From contig JALJCS010000001.1 in NCBI GenBank assembly GCA_023055355.1, forward strand, positions 79,834,881 to 79,898,880: a stretch of DNA of 64,000 nucleotides, given 5' to 3'. A program made the position numbers and the translations under genes. Shown piece by piece: positions 36,401-46,571 of the stretch. Numbering within the stretch: the stretch's first letter is position 1; the number at the start of each line of letters is the position of its first letter. The notes below the pieces were generated by a model. It saw only the letters and a list, made by a program, of their open reading frames with translations. It ran no database searches and was not told the DNA's origin. This stretch comes from Agelaius tricolor. Its lineage: Eukaryota > Chordata > Aves > Passeriformes > Icteridae.

Positions 36401-39400
36401 TGTTCAGCTTGCCCACCAGGGCACTCAGGTTCCTCTTTGAAAAGTTGCTTTCCAGCCAGTCAGTTCTCAGTGCATACTGGTAAAGGGGCCTGTTACTCTC
36501 TGGGTGCATCTCCCTTTGAACTTTGGGGTTCCTGTTAGCCCCATTCTCCAGGTTCAGGTACCATTTACCTAATCCTAATCTAAATTAGACAGATTAAGTT
36601 TTTTAACTTGGTAGTGTTTTTCTGAAGTTGGCTTGCTGGATTTCTTCCTGAAGGTAAATTGAAGAGCTTCTGGCTCCTACTGCTATTTCTGAGTTGTGGT
36701 GCAAATACATTCTCACATCCTTAGGGTGGCCACACAGAAGACCTGGGTGGACTGCCCTGTAGTGTGTATCACACTCCCACTTGTTTGTTTTGCCTGGAAA
36801 CCAGGACTTGGTTCCAGATGGCGTTGGGCGTTGGAGAGCACTTTATTCATGGACAGATCAGTGCATGAAGAACTGAAAAAGTGTTCCCCCATCTTCTTGG
36901 TAGTCTGCTTGACCTGATTTCTCTTTTTTCAAGAGAAGGTTCATTTGCTGTGTCTTGAAAATGCTGTGGGGAGTAGGCTGTGTGTACTGTCAGTTCTAAA
37001 AAAGGAAAGTTATATGACCCAACACTGCCTGTTTTGTATCTTGCTCAAATAAAGATCGTTTGTTTCAATGTGACACACACACAGGAGTTGGCCTGTGTGG
37101 GAGACCAGTTTTGGTTACTTCTTATGTGAGGGTCTGTTTGTTTCTTACAGAGCCGGGAGAGTGGAGGTGGAGATAAGAAGGATGTGATTGAGCTGACTGA
37201 TGACAGCTTTGATAAGAATGTCATAAATAGCGACGATGTATGGATGGTGGAGTTTTATGCCCCATGGTGTGGGCACTGCAAAAAGTAAATGAGGTTTTAC
37301 TTTAACAATTCAGTTCCTGAATTTTGTGCAATACCCTTAATATCCCCTAAAAGAGACCTTGCATCTCAGGTATACCAGAAGTGAGTTTTTTTGTAAGGTG
37401 ATCTAACAAAAATTTGTGGGCTTCTGATTAGGACCCCTTTGTGCTGCTCTGGCTGCACTCCTCCTTAGCAGTAAAATTCCCAGTTATCAGTAGAAATAAG
37501 ATCTAGAAGTTATATTAAACTTTTAATTCCTTCAGATGAAGACATCAGTCTTGTTTGGATAACCTTCTTAGTTGTCATTTGCAGCAAGAGACTTTTTTTC
37601 TTCAGTAAAACATCCTGCATAATGTTGAAGTGTGGTATACTTTTGCTAGCTCTGAGAGAGCTTAGGGCACTTGTACTCTCTGTTTTTCAGCCTGGAGCCA
37701 GAATGGGCAGCTGCTGCCACTGAAGTGAAGGAACAAACTAAAGGAAAAGTAAAGCTGGCTGCAGTAGATGCAACAGTCAATCAGATGCTGGCTGGCCGAT
37801 ATGGGGTGAGTGTGCTCTGCAGTGGTTACAATTTCCTTTCCATCTCTACCAAATCAGATTTCTCTTCAATCCTTACTGAACTGTTCCTTAGTCTGGTACT
37901 ACTTAAATGTTTGTGCCAAAAATAAGTGACAAATTCAGTTTGTTTCCCACAAATAATTAATGAATGATAAATAAATGGAGAAAGAGGAAAAGAATTATAC
38001 TGGATGTTGCTGAGGAGAAAGGCTATTTATTTCCATAACATCTTGTATAGCTTTATCATCTGGAGTGAGAGGTCTCTTTCTTGAGACTGTAGGCTGGTTG
38101 GGCATCTCTGAAACCCTTGAAAATAGTTATCAGGGATCACTCTGACAATATCAGCTGCCCACATCAGGTGTGTTGCTCACCAAAAGAGAGTGGATAGTCT
38201 TGAATTTTTAGTACAGTCCACGGAGCTTACAGTGTGCTGCATAGTTTCCCTCTAAGTGCACATGGCTGACAACATAGAGGGAGCACTGAGCAAGATTTAC
38301 TGGAAGTCTAGCAGAAGGAGCTTAAGGTCCACTCACTGCCTTGTAGGCCCAGTGTTGTCCACCCCCAGATAAATCAGGAAATTAATGTTTAATAAATATC
38401 AAGGTAAAGATAGTCCTCGTGGTGCTTAAACCTGCAGTGCTTGGTGCATCTAAATTGGGGTAAAACCATTGCTGGGTCATCAGGCCAAAACCCCAAACAG
38501 CATTTTATTGTACATTCACCTTGTTTTGAATTGTTACAAAGGTAGGAAGCTACAAAATTCAAATTTAGTCAGAACATGTGAGACTCGATACACGCAGATG
38601 TTGAATCTCCTCCCTTGCTCTTAGTTTAAAGGACATCAGACAAGCAGATAATTTCTACCATAAATATTCAGGTGTATTTGAGCTGATGGTTTAAACTTGT
38701 CTTGCAGATTCGTGGATTTCCCACCATTAAAATCTTCCAGAAAGGAGAAGACCCTGTTGATTATGATGGTGGGAGAACTAGATCTGATATCATTGCTCGT
38801 GCTCTGGATCTGTTTTCTGATAATGCACCACCACCTGAGCTCCTGGAGGTACCTATACTTCATTTTCTCAAATTTCTTTCCCATCATATTCTTGGCAGCA
38901 GTTTTTACTGGTCTATATGAACTCTAAAGAAAACTGCCTAAGTGTGGTGCTTCTGCACTGTTTTGCCCCAGAATGTAAAGGATGACAAGCTTTGAGTAAC
39001 AAAAGGCTGAATTCTCATTTCTACCATCAATTTGTTGTTGTCTGGAAGATGATCAGAATTGATACAGCGAAGGCATTGACAGGATGGTGCCAGGGTGTCT
39101 GAATCTGCTCTTGAGGAATGAGTGAAAAAGTTGAGTTCTGCTCCCCATCTCTTTTTTTACAATAAAAGGGCAGGGCCTTGCCATGTGCAAGCTGTCCATT
39201 AGGAGATGCATGATATGGGTAGTTTTGCTTGTTGTCCAAAAAACTCTACCCTCTGGTCAGGCGACTTCTTTTTTCAGCTTGCTGTTGGTAGATTTGAAAT
39301 GGTGATCACTCATCTCCAGTGTGCACGCAAGTGAGGTGCAAAGTCTGCAGTGTGCAAAGTGAGGTGCATGCAAGACAGTCAGTTGGGATGCAGGAAGGAA

Positions 39401-42400
39401 AAAACAAAAAACTATCTGTACTATTAGTAAAGATATTTTTATATGGTGCTTATTTCGTCTTTCTTATCCTTCTTAATTTTTTATTTTGTATGCATTCTAA
39501 TATTAATACATCAATATATGTTGATGTATGTGTATATGCATACAATTGATTTATATCTATCAGAGGCTGCATGCTTAGAAATTTTTTTACTGGTAGGATG
39601 CACAAAGGTTGGAGACCACTGTTGTAGGTCACTGGATCAATTCCTTTTTGAGGCAGATCCCACAAAACCAGTGTTGCTGTTACTGTTGCTTGAAAATCCT
39701 CATCCATAGCAAAGGCTGCCTCTGCTGGCTCTCCTTGTGCTCAGAGCATTCACATGGGCCTGGGGTTGTTCTTTCCAGCCTTGGGCAAGAGCAGTGATTT
39801 TGAGCAAAAAGTGGCATCTGACTGTAAGCCTTTTTTGGTACTGCAGTTTCTTGTTGCTTCAAGTCTCAGCAGAAGACTTTGTGAACTCTTTATAAATTAC
39901 TCTTATGCTGGGGGAGTAGTGAAGTAGAAGAGACTTGTAAGCTTTTGTGTCAAGTTGTTTCACTGCTTACTGCCTTGCAGGATGGAGTTATTAGGCTGTT
40001 GGAGAGAAGTACAGTCACAACTGAAGAACCAGATCTTACTGTCATTGACTTTGTGCTGCTTTCTTCTAGATAATTAGTGAGGATGTTCTGAAGAGTACCT
40101 GTGATGCTCATCAGCTCTGCATCATTTCTGTCCTGCCTCATATTCTTGACACAGGTACACATACAAGCAAGCAGACTTCTGTATGAATTTGTCTCTTAAA
40201 GCATGTAGTTGTGTATTTTAACTTGTCCAATTCTGTTTAACAAACAGGGGCTTCAGGAAGAAATTCTTACCTGGATGTCATGTTAAAAATGGCTGAAAAA
40301 TACAAAAAGAAAATGTGGGGGTAAGTGTTATTGTCCACTGGTCATCTTGGAAAAGAGGTGATCATTTCTGGGAGTAAATGGGATAAAATTTGTATGATAC
40401 TTGTTTAGGCCACAGAAGGGGTTGTTCCTTGTTCAGGGTAGCATATCTTGGTATTTCACTAATTACTGGAGAAGGGAATGCTATGACTTTAAAATAGCCC
40501 TTTTTAAAAAATTTTATCCACCTCTTAAATTCTGAATTTACAAGTGATATCTAAGCATTAATGAGATTAAGCATCTTTTACTCTTGTCCTGAATAGTCAA
40601 GTATTTTAGGGAGGTTTCTTTTACAATCTTTTGCTGGTTGGTGAGTGTGCCAGTGTGACTATTGGATTCTCAAAGATACAAGTAAATTGCAGTTTATTAA
40701 CATGTTTCATGCTCTCATAGAAACAGCCAGCAGGCTGTACCTCTACTCCTCCTTCTCTTAGGTGCAGGTTAGAAAGTCCTTTTAAACCTTCCCCTTAATA
40801 CCAGGTAAAGTGTAGCTGTGTGTTCACATTGCTAACATAGTTCTTCCCCTGCACTGTGTTTAGTGGCTGTTCTTATCCAGCTTTTGGTGGGTGTGTGAGG
40901 GGGACTGGCCTAGAGGTGCTGCTGAGAGGGGGCTTTCTTCTGTTGTAAGGTTCAGGATCAGGACTTTCCTTTTCCCTGCTGACTTTGAAAGTGTCAAGGG
41001 CAATATAAAACCCTGCTTGAAAATTATTGTGGTGCCTCTCCTCATTATTAATTTTCTATTTCATCTTTTCCTCAAGGTGGCTGTGGACAGAAGCAGGTGC
41101 TCAATCAGATCTTGAGAGCTCTCTGGGGATTGGAGGCTTTGGGTATCCAGCAATGGCAGCTGTTAATGCTCGGAAGATGAAATTTGCCCTTCTGAAAGGA
41201 TCATTCAGTGAGCAAGGGATTAATGAGTTTCTCAGGTATGAAATCTTTAAGTGACTTAAATCTTTCTGTATCTAGGGCTATGACTCTTTAGACTACAAGC
41301 AGACTCTCCTGCACCACACAAGACTTGCATGGTTAAGGGAATTAAGATGAGAATTCTGTGTAGTCAGGGAATGGTTTCAATGGCAATTGCAATAAAGCAG
41401 TCATTACCTTTTTGTGGTGTGCAGAATTAAGTTGGCCATTTAGACTTAGATAGTTAGTTTTAGTACAATATTTGAAAACAGAAGTAGACTTTGATGTTGA
41501 AAAACTCTGTTTCTCTTAAGAAATAACTTACTAATGAATTCCATTTAATTCAGATGGTGCATTCTGACTAGTCATTAGTAATTGGAAAGTCCCCAGTTTG
41601 GGAATCACAGTGGGTGCTGTTGAAGTTCTTCAGGTTGTATATGTTGCTGTTCATCTTTCTGATTCAGTTTGGTCCTGTCTTCCCCCTCCCAACTTTCCAT
41701 TCTCCTGGCACTTGATAAATTGATTGGGAGAGTTGAAACAATCCATCCAAAAAGTCAATAACTCACTGCTCAGCACAAGTCCTGTGAAACTGCCTCTTAT
41801 GTAGCTGGTCAAGAGCCAGTGGTGAGAAGAATGGAATAGGGAAAGGAAATAAAGAGGATGACAGAAGGTGGCAGCACACTGAAACAGAGCAACTAAACTT
41901 AAACTGTTACTTTAGTGTGGTCAAAGTGAAGTGGGAACTCTGCTTCTACATTCTCCTGGTTTATGGCAGATTTGGGAGAAAAATCCTAAAGGGGTTCTTT
42001 TAGAAAGTAGATTTAAGCAGCCTCTCCCCCAACTGGTTTGGGAAAAGATTTCCTTGGAGAGAAGTGGAAAAAACCTGTTTATTTAACAGGCAAAGCATTT
42101 ACCAGCACGAAAAAAAAAATTGAACCATATTTAACAATAAAAGCTCTTGCTGCTCTGAAGAGATGACTAACTCAAAGTCCCCTCCTTGGGATGCAGTTCG
42201 GCTCACTCAGTGTGTTATCATCCCTCCAGTGCTGGAAATGCCATGGCCCAGGCCCAGCCTGGTGGGCCACGATGTGAGCTGCTGGTACTCTGCTGGGCTT
42301 TCAGTCCAGAGCAGGTTTAAACGGTTCCAAAAAAAAATGAAAAACCACAGTCCAGGGAACTTCTCTGCCTTAGCTAGCTAAAAGCAAAGGAAAGTGCTCT

Positions 42401-44737
42401 CCCACTGTCTGTCTGTTCTGCAGACAACACTGTTCAGGAGAAGGATGTGGGGGAGTAAGTGCAGTTTCTGATAACAAACTGTGTGCTTCTTCTCTCTCTC
42501 CCTTTGCTCTTGGAACCACTTTTAAAGGTGCAAAACTTATTTCTGGCCTAAACAGACAAATGGGGATAGAAGCATTATGAAGTCACCTCAGGACACACAT
42601 AAAGGACCAGCTGCCATAAATTATGCACGAGCCCTTGAGATCTTACATTAGAAGTGTTGTTTCCATGTTTGTCCTTGGAGAATGGCAGAGAAACAGCAAG
42701 AATTGCAAAAGCAAATACAACAGCCTCTCCCCACCTTGCCATAAGAAGCACATTAATTGAATGCAGTTCCTACTGGATTAATGGAATCAGTGCTATAGTC
42801 TTACCTGTGAGAGTGATCAGACTTTCTTCTTAATGCCAAAAAAAGGAATATTCTTAGGGCATCAGGTTAAAGTCAGGATACAGATGCAAGAAGAGAAATA
42901 CCAGGTGGTTTGTACTAATGCACATGAAAGTGTCAGCCTTTGTGAAACATGACAAATTTTCTTTGTCTGTATAGTCCATCTTAGTGAGGCCTCTCCTGGG
43001 TGAGGCTGGATGGTGCTTCAAGGACACAACAGCCAATTTAACAGCTTATATTGCATTAGGTAATTGGTTTGGTATTGTCTTATCATGCAGCACTGCTTGC
43101 TAGAATAATCTCTTACTGCCAGTTCAGCTCAGGTATGCTGCCTACAGAAAGCAGTATAATCACAGCTGGTGTGGCTGGCCATTCCCTCAGCTGATGTAGG
43201 CAGCTTCTGCAATCTAATAAGCAGTCTCAGCAGTGTTGACTACAAGTAAGGAAATTGGCACTATGAAGAGCAGAAAAACTGTGAACTCTATTTGGGGAGG
43301 AATGCTAATTCAGTCCTACTTGCCTCTGAAAGATGCAAAGGGATTAGCTCCTCAGGATTTTAATGCTGGGCTTTTTGAGCAAGCCTAACTAGCAAGCTCA
43401 GGATGGAGTGTCTAAAACAAAGCTGGTTACCTTGAACCCTGTGGAACCTATGGAGGCTGTCTCCAGTAAAGAAAATCACTGGTGATTTTCACTAACATTT
43501 GCAGGTGACTTCCAGAACTGGAATTACAGGCTCCCCTTGGAGTTGCTTTAAGTGATAAACTGTTAAAGAGGCTGCATTGATCTGATTTTCACACTGCTGA
43601 ACTATGAAAAAGTGTATCTCACAGATGTCTTTGAATCCACTTGTGAATTTTCAATGCTGCTTTAAGGACTCTGTCATTTTCTGCTTCTTGAAGTTTTTGC
43701 ATCCAGACAGTTTAGATCTACTTAAAGAGATGAAATCTTGAACTTGTATTCCTCTTATCTGAAGCAGGCTCTGTTCCAGGTGGCTGGAGGTTGGAGGAAT
43801 TCCTTAAATTTAACTTCTATTTGTTTTTTCTCAGGGAACTCTCCGTTGGTCGTGGTTCTACAGCACCAGTCGGTGGTGGAGCTTTCCCCAAAATTCATTC
43901 AGTTGAACCTTGGGATGGCAAAGATGGTGAGGTAAGAGATACTCCATTTCTGAAAGTGCTCATCAATGGTGTTCAGGAGTGACAGAATAGAGTAACTAAC
44001 AGCTGTCAGTGTGAAAGTTCCTGTTCGAACAAGATTGTAGCAAGTTGTGTTGATGGTTTCCCCTTATCTTAATCCTGCCAGCAGACCAGATGGTACATTG
44101 ATCATCTGACATTGCAGCCCAGATGTTCCTCCTGCTGTTAGGATGTGATCTGAAAGCTGGATCACTTGAGGCAGAAATGTATTACCAGTGCTGACTAAGG
44201 GAGGTGGTAGTGCATGCATTCAAGACCCCCAGTGTTGTGGAGTTCTGAATATGCTGACCTTGCCATCAAGGTTTTAATGCCAGAAAGCTTGTTAGGTAAA
44301 GCCTGTGTAATAAATAACATGGTGACCAAGTCTGCCTTCTTAAGGTTCAACATTGGTGTAAAAACCAAAGTTACTGCAGTCCTTTGATCTACTTCAGATA
44401 GATAAAAACACAGCATCGGGTAGTAGTTTTGTTACATTGTTTATTTGTATAGCCTTCATCTGGAGTATTTTGATTAGTAAAAAAAACCAACCTCCTAGTC
44501 TAAACTCTGATCACTTGTCCTGTGCTTAGTGCACTTGGAGTTCTGTGAATGAAAGAAATGAGAGGAGAGAGCTTTACTCTCAGGATGAAGTGAGAATCGT
44601 TCCAACTCAGGGGTCTCCTGGCATTAAGCACTTCTAAACATGTACTTAAAACCTTCCCTTTTTAACAGCTTCCAGTTGAAGATGACATTGATCTCAGTGA
44701 TGTGGATCTGGATGACTTGGGTAAAGATGAGCTGTGA
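30405..44737 (+). CDS. PDIA6: PDIA6 (protein disulfide-isomerase A6 / P5), complete, 13 coding exons
   Basis: The gene encodes an ER-lumen thiol-disulfide oxidoreductase that forms and rearranges disulfides in secretory proteins; in the known family it also binds BiP and dampens IRE1/PERK signalling. Joining 30405-30438, 33400-33541, 34365-34422, 35058-35184, 35682-35788, 37151-37284, 37691-37805, 38708-38848, 40070-40154, 40248-40320, 41077-41235, 43835-43931 and 44669-44737 gives 1341 nt, 446 residues plus TGA. Every intron is GT-AG and phases agree throughout. Residues 1 to about 28 are a signal peptide. The first thioredoxin domain has CGHC at 60-63 and cis-Pro 104; the second has CGHC at 196-199 and cis-Pro 244. 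A redox-inactive b domain (about 275-410) and an acidic Asp/Glu tail follow, ending in KDEL (443-446). Human P5 is 440 residues; the difference is mostly in the signal peptide. The start has a good Kozak context (gccATGg). Identification is from family knowledge and near-identity to mammalian P5. Confidence 0.97.
30666..30916 (+). repeat. CR1 LINE 3' fragment in PDIA6 intron 1
   Basis: The stretch follows the usual avian CR1 3' region: ggtgcgccaggggaggttta, a 'ttggacattagga' segment, 'gaacgggctgcccggg', 'ggtggtggagtcaccgt' and the ending 'actgattctgtgg'. It retains many CpGs, unlike older CR1 copies elsewhere in the window. It lies within 300 bp of coding exon 1. Confidence 0.85.
30917..33399. 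other. PDIA6 intron 1, distal part
   Basis: Begins within the CpG island (CpG-rich to about 31400), then becomes ordinary AT-rich intron. No additional exon recognised. CpG density around 31100-31400 could mark a second initiation region. Confidence 0.5.
33400..33541 (+). CDS. PDIA6: PDIA6 coding exon 2
   Basis: Encodes residues 12-59: the hydrophobic core of the signal peptide ([15 protein letters not shown]), then the start of the first thioredoxin domain ([11 protein letters not shown] ... LVEFYAPW). The acceptor is ttgtag|G and the donor TG|GTAAGA, which splits the Trp codon before CGHC. Confidence 0.97.
34334..34354. repeat. (TTTG)n short microsatellite
   Basis: Four to five TTTG units directly upstream of the exon 3 acceptor, so they form part of its pyrimidine-rich tract. 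Confidence 0.85.
34365..34422 (+). CDS. PDIA6: PDIA6 coding exon 3 (first CGHC active site)
   Basis: Encodes residues 59-78 with the first redox centre CGHC, then [15 protein letters not shown]. The acceptor is ctaaaag|G after a (TTTG)n-rich tract and the donor is AAA|GTAAGT. Confidence 0.97.
35058..35184 (+). CDS. PDIA6: PDIA6 coding exon 4
   Basis: Encodes residues 79-121. It carries the AVDADKH strand and the cis-proline loop RGFPT (Pro104) of the first thioredoxin domain, then [12 protein letters not shown]. The acceptor is a pyrimidine-rich tttttctgcag; the donor is CAGG|GTAAAT. Confidence 0.97.
35682..35788 (+). CDS. PDIA6: PDIA6 coding exon 5
   Basis: Encodes residues 121-156. The last helix of the first thioredoxin domain ([16 protein letters not shown]) is followed by the Gly/Ser-rich linker ([11 protein letters not shown]) that joins the two catalytic domains. 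The donor is CAG|GTATTT. Confidence 0.96.
35861..36545 (-). repeat. CR1 LINE fragment (3' part of ORF2 and 3' UTR), reverse orientation, PDIA6 intron 5
   Basis: Read in reverse complement, 35861-36060 matches the terminal CR1 region, with a second 'acagaatcatagaatg' 3'-end signature near 36066. Bases 36155-36545 match the upstream block found in longer CR1 copies ('cactccaggtgt', 'ctggctcatg', 'ttgctttccagc'). Reading frames are broken. It may be one long copy or two adjacent ones. Confidence 0.75.
37151..37284 (+). CDS. PDIA6: PDIA6 coding exon 6 (second CGHC active site)
   Basis: Encodes residues 157-201: the rest of the linker ([10 protein letters not shown]), then [14 protein letters not shown] and the second redox centre ([11 protein letters not shown]). 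The acceptor is tttcttacag and the donor AAAAA|GTAAAT, splitting the Asn codon. Confidence 0.97.
37691..37805 (+). CDS. PDIA6: PDIA6 coding exon 7
   Basis: Encodes residues 201-239 of the second thioredoxin domain ([31 protein letters not shown]). The acceptor is tgtttttcag; the donor is GGG|GTGAGT. Confidence 0.97.
37806..38707. other. PDIA6 intron 7
   Basis: Roughly 900 bases with no exon or clear repeat. Confidence 0.5.
38708..38848 (+). CDS. PDIA6: PDIA6 coding exon 8
   Basis: Encodes residues 240-286. It starts with the cis-proline loop IRGFPT (Pro244) of the second thioredoxin domain, then GGRTRSDI and the [10 protein letters not shown] linker into the b domain. The donor is GAG|GTACCT. 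Confidence 0.97.
38849..40069. other. PDIA6 intron 8
   Basis: About 1.2 kb. A small local duplication of 'gtgaggtgca' lies at 39331-39370 and an AT-rich tract at 39480-39560. No exon recognised. Confidence 0.5.
40070..40154 (+). CDS. PDIA6: PDIA6 coding exon 9
   Basis: Encodes residues 287-315, the start of the redox-inactive b domain ([24 protein letters not shown]). The acceptor is ttcttctag and the donor ACAG|GTACAC. Confidence 0.96.
40248..40320 (+). CDS. PDIA6: PDIA6 coding exon 10
   Basis: Encodes residues 315-339 of the b domain ([20 protein letters not shown]). The intron before it is only 93 bp, the shortest in the gene. The donor is GG|GTAAGT. Confidence 0.96.
41077..41235 (+). 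CDS. PDIA6: PDIA6 coding exon 11
   Basis: Encodes residues 339-392, the most conserved part of the b domain ([47 protein letters not shown]). The donor is CAG|GTATGA. Confidence 0.97.
41236..43834. other. PDIA6 intron 11
   Basis: About 2.6 kb of intron with no recognisable exon or transposon, only short A runs (42109, 42328, 42838). Confidence 0.5.
43835..43931 (+). CDS. PDIA6: PDIA6 coding exon 12
   Basis: Encodes residues 392-424 ([20 protein letters not shown], then [12 protein letters not shown]). It follows the longest internal intron, about 2.6 kb. The acceptor is gttttttctcag and the donor GAG|GTAAGA. Confidence 0.96.
44669..44737 (+). CDS. PDIA6: PDIA6 coding exon 13 (acidic tail, KDEL, stop)
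   Basis: Encodes residues 425-446: the acidic tail ([18 protein letters not shown]), then KDEL and TGA at 44735-44737. KDEL is the canonical ER-retrieval signal read by KDEL receptors. Confidence 0.97.
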   Translation, partial: LPVEDDIDLSDVDLDDLGKDEL

Positions 44738-45140
44738 GATCTTCAGGAAACTTCTTTTCTTGGGAGAGCCTGTGCAGCAGTTTGCAGCCTGGATCACAAT
44801 CAGGCAGATATTTCAGTGGCCTTTTTCTGGAGAAGTAGCACATGACACACTGTGCTATTGGATACACTGCAGCAGTGGACTGTACGCATCTCAAGAAAAC
44901 ATTGCAGAAATTCTATGAATTATCATAACCAGTAAACTTGATTGTATTGTGTAACAAATATTTTGAGGACAACATGGATATTTCTTTGGAACATCTTGGG
45001 TTTTATTTTGTTGATAATGTGCTGTTTGAGTGTTACTGGAGGCTGTTAGTGTAACCAATTTTAACTGTAATTTTTTTCATGGAGGTGGAACCTGCTCAGC
45101 TTCTGTTTCAATTAAAGAATAAAATATTTTTTGACACACA
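44738..45140 (+). other. PDIA6: PDIA6 3' UTR
   Basis: About 400 bases of AT-rich sequence run from the stop to tandem polyadenylation signals (ATTAAA 45111-45116, AATAAA 45118-45123). Cleavage is expected about 10-25 bases further on; its exact position is inferred. Confidence 0.75.
45111..45123 (+). terminator. PDIA6: PDIA6 polyadenylation signals
   Basis: ATTAAA and AATAAA are separated by one base, about 375-385 bases after the stop. A T/GT-rich stretch follows at 45126-45150, fitting a downstream element. A second AATAAA at 45552 could serve a longer isoform. Confidence 0.75.
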
Positions 45141-45680
45141 GTGTTAGTCTTGTATAGAGTAAGAAAGGTGCACATAGTACAAGCAGTCCCATTTTGGATG
45201 ACTCTTCAAAGTGAACTTTAGAATAGAGGTTTGTGCAGAGGGGAGTTCTAAACCACCTCCTTGCTGTGAGATCTTGACAGTTTGGCTAAAAAGCTTGATA
45301 AGATGGACAATCTTAGTTTAAATGCTCTTCAGTCTTCCTTTTCCTGTTCCTTCTCAGGGGCTTTCTCTTTCTTTGTGCCAGGCTTCATAAGATCATTATA
45401 ACAATGGAAGTGGGGTTGCTGCTGCAATGAGAGATGCTGGGAGCTGTCAGTCTTTCCCCTGGATTAGTGATAAAGCTAATCTGTGTTTTAGGGCATAAGG
45501 ATAAGGATTTCCAGGTGCTAACAGACAACCACCCTGGTGCTGTCTCCAGCAAATAAAGTAATATTTCTTCACTTCCCATCTGGCATTGTTTTGATCTGAA
45601 ATTGCTATTTCCTTTGGAAGGGGAATCAGGACTGTGAATAGGGATGTTTACTGCTGCTTTTTTAATAGAAATACCATTAT
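45141..45680. other. Short gap between the convergent PDIA6 and ATP6V1C2 3' ends
   Basis: The two stop codons are 1.7 kb apart and the genes face each other. This gap has no open frame of note. The AATAAA at 45552 (+) and the minus-strand signal at 45681-45686 mean longer isoforms of the two genes could approach each other here. Confidence 0.5.
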
Positions 45681-46475
45681 TTTATTGCTCTCCATGTCTT
45701 GTGTATTGGTGTCTAGTGAAGTGACCCTGATGTGATCAGCTTGTTTATAAATAAGGAATGAAAGAGCTGAAAGATTCCCCTTCTTTCAAGGAAATAACAT
45801 AATGTGGATATTTGTCATCTGGTGTCTGTAAGAGATTGCCCATAGTTCATCCTCGTGAAAGGCAGTGTCAGAACCATGGGCAGCCAGCAGTAACTGCTGA
45901 TTCTGTGCAGGAGATGTGCTCCAACTCTTAAATCATCCCAGCAGATGAGCGGTAATGGAACTGCTCTAACTGAAATATCTTTGCAAAAACTAAACTCATG
46001 AGTACTTGGGACTGTACGCCATATTATGATAAGTTCCACAGCACTTTCCTCTTAGGCTTTTGGGTTTTTTTGTTAAATTAAAGGAACTTTGGGCTTTGCT
46101 CTGATGCTTTCTACTTTTTCTGTTTAGATTTTTTTAAGTTTGCTTTGTTAGAAAAAGAGGACTGTACACACCTAGTAGATCCATTAGCCACCATACTTTT
46201 TAATTTGTTTTATTCAAGTCCAGTAGATATTCCATCTTTGTAATTTACCAAAAAAATAAATACTACCATAGTACCTCTGCCTCTGAAATATGTTTTTGTA
46301 AAACTATGAATAAGAGATAACTTTTACTGTAGTCACTGTAAAAATTACTAGAAGTGGTAGGAAGATCATCCTGCTACAGTATTTGCATTTTAATTTGACT
46401 TTCAGGAGCTAAAGATTATTTTACAGTAACATGACAGTCTTGAAACTTAATAGATGAAGCTTGAGCAATTCTTCT
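45681..46475 (-). other. ATP6V1C2: Probable ATP6V1C2 3' UTR
   Basis: After the stop, the minus strand carries AATAAA signals at 46214-46209 and 45686-45681 (TTTATT on the + strand). Either could end the transcript, giving a 3' UTR of about 0.3 or 0.8 kb. Which is used cannot be decided from sequence. Confidence 0.45.
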
Positions 46476-46571
46476 TTAACTGCAGTCAAGAAGACTGAGG
46501 TCAATCTTGAAATAGACATAAGGATAGTATTCTTGATTGCTTAGTTGTAACCCAGGGATGTCCATGCCAGG
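46476..46571 (-). CDS. ATP6V1C2: ATP6V1C2 last coding exon
   Basis: Encodes [20 protein letters not shown] then [11 protein letters not shown] and TAA (46478-46476). The IPGL ... YYPYVYF ... IDLSLLD block is the standard C2 ending. Here two residues (Cys-Ser) follow the usual terminal Asp. The acceptor is tttgcag|CCT. Confidence 0.95.
   Translation of the reverse strand, partial: PGMDIPGLQLSNQEYYPYVYFKIDLSLLDCS

Noticed and set aside
36155..36545. Apparent coding fragment on the minus strand in PDIA6 intron 5
   Set aside because: It is a decayed CR1 LINE piece, not a host gene.
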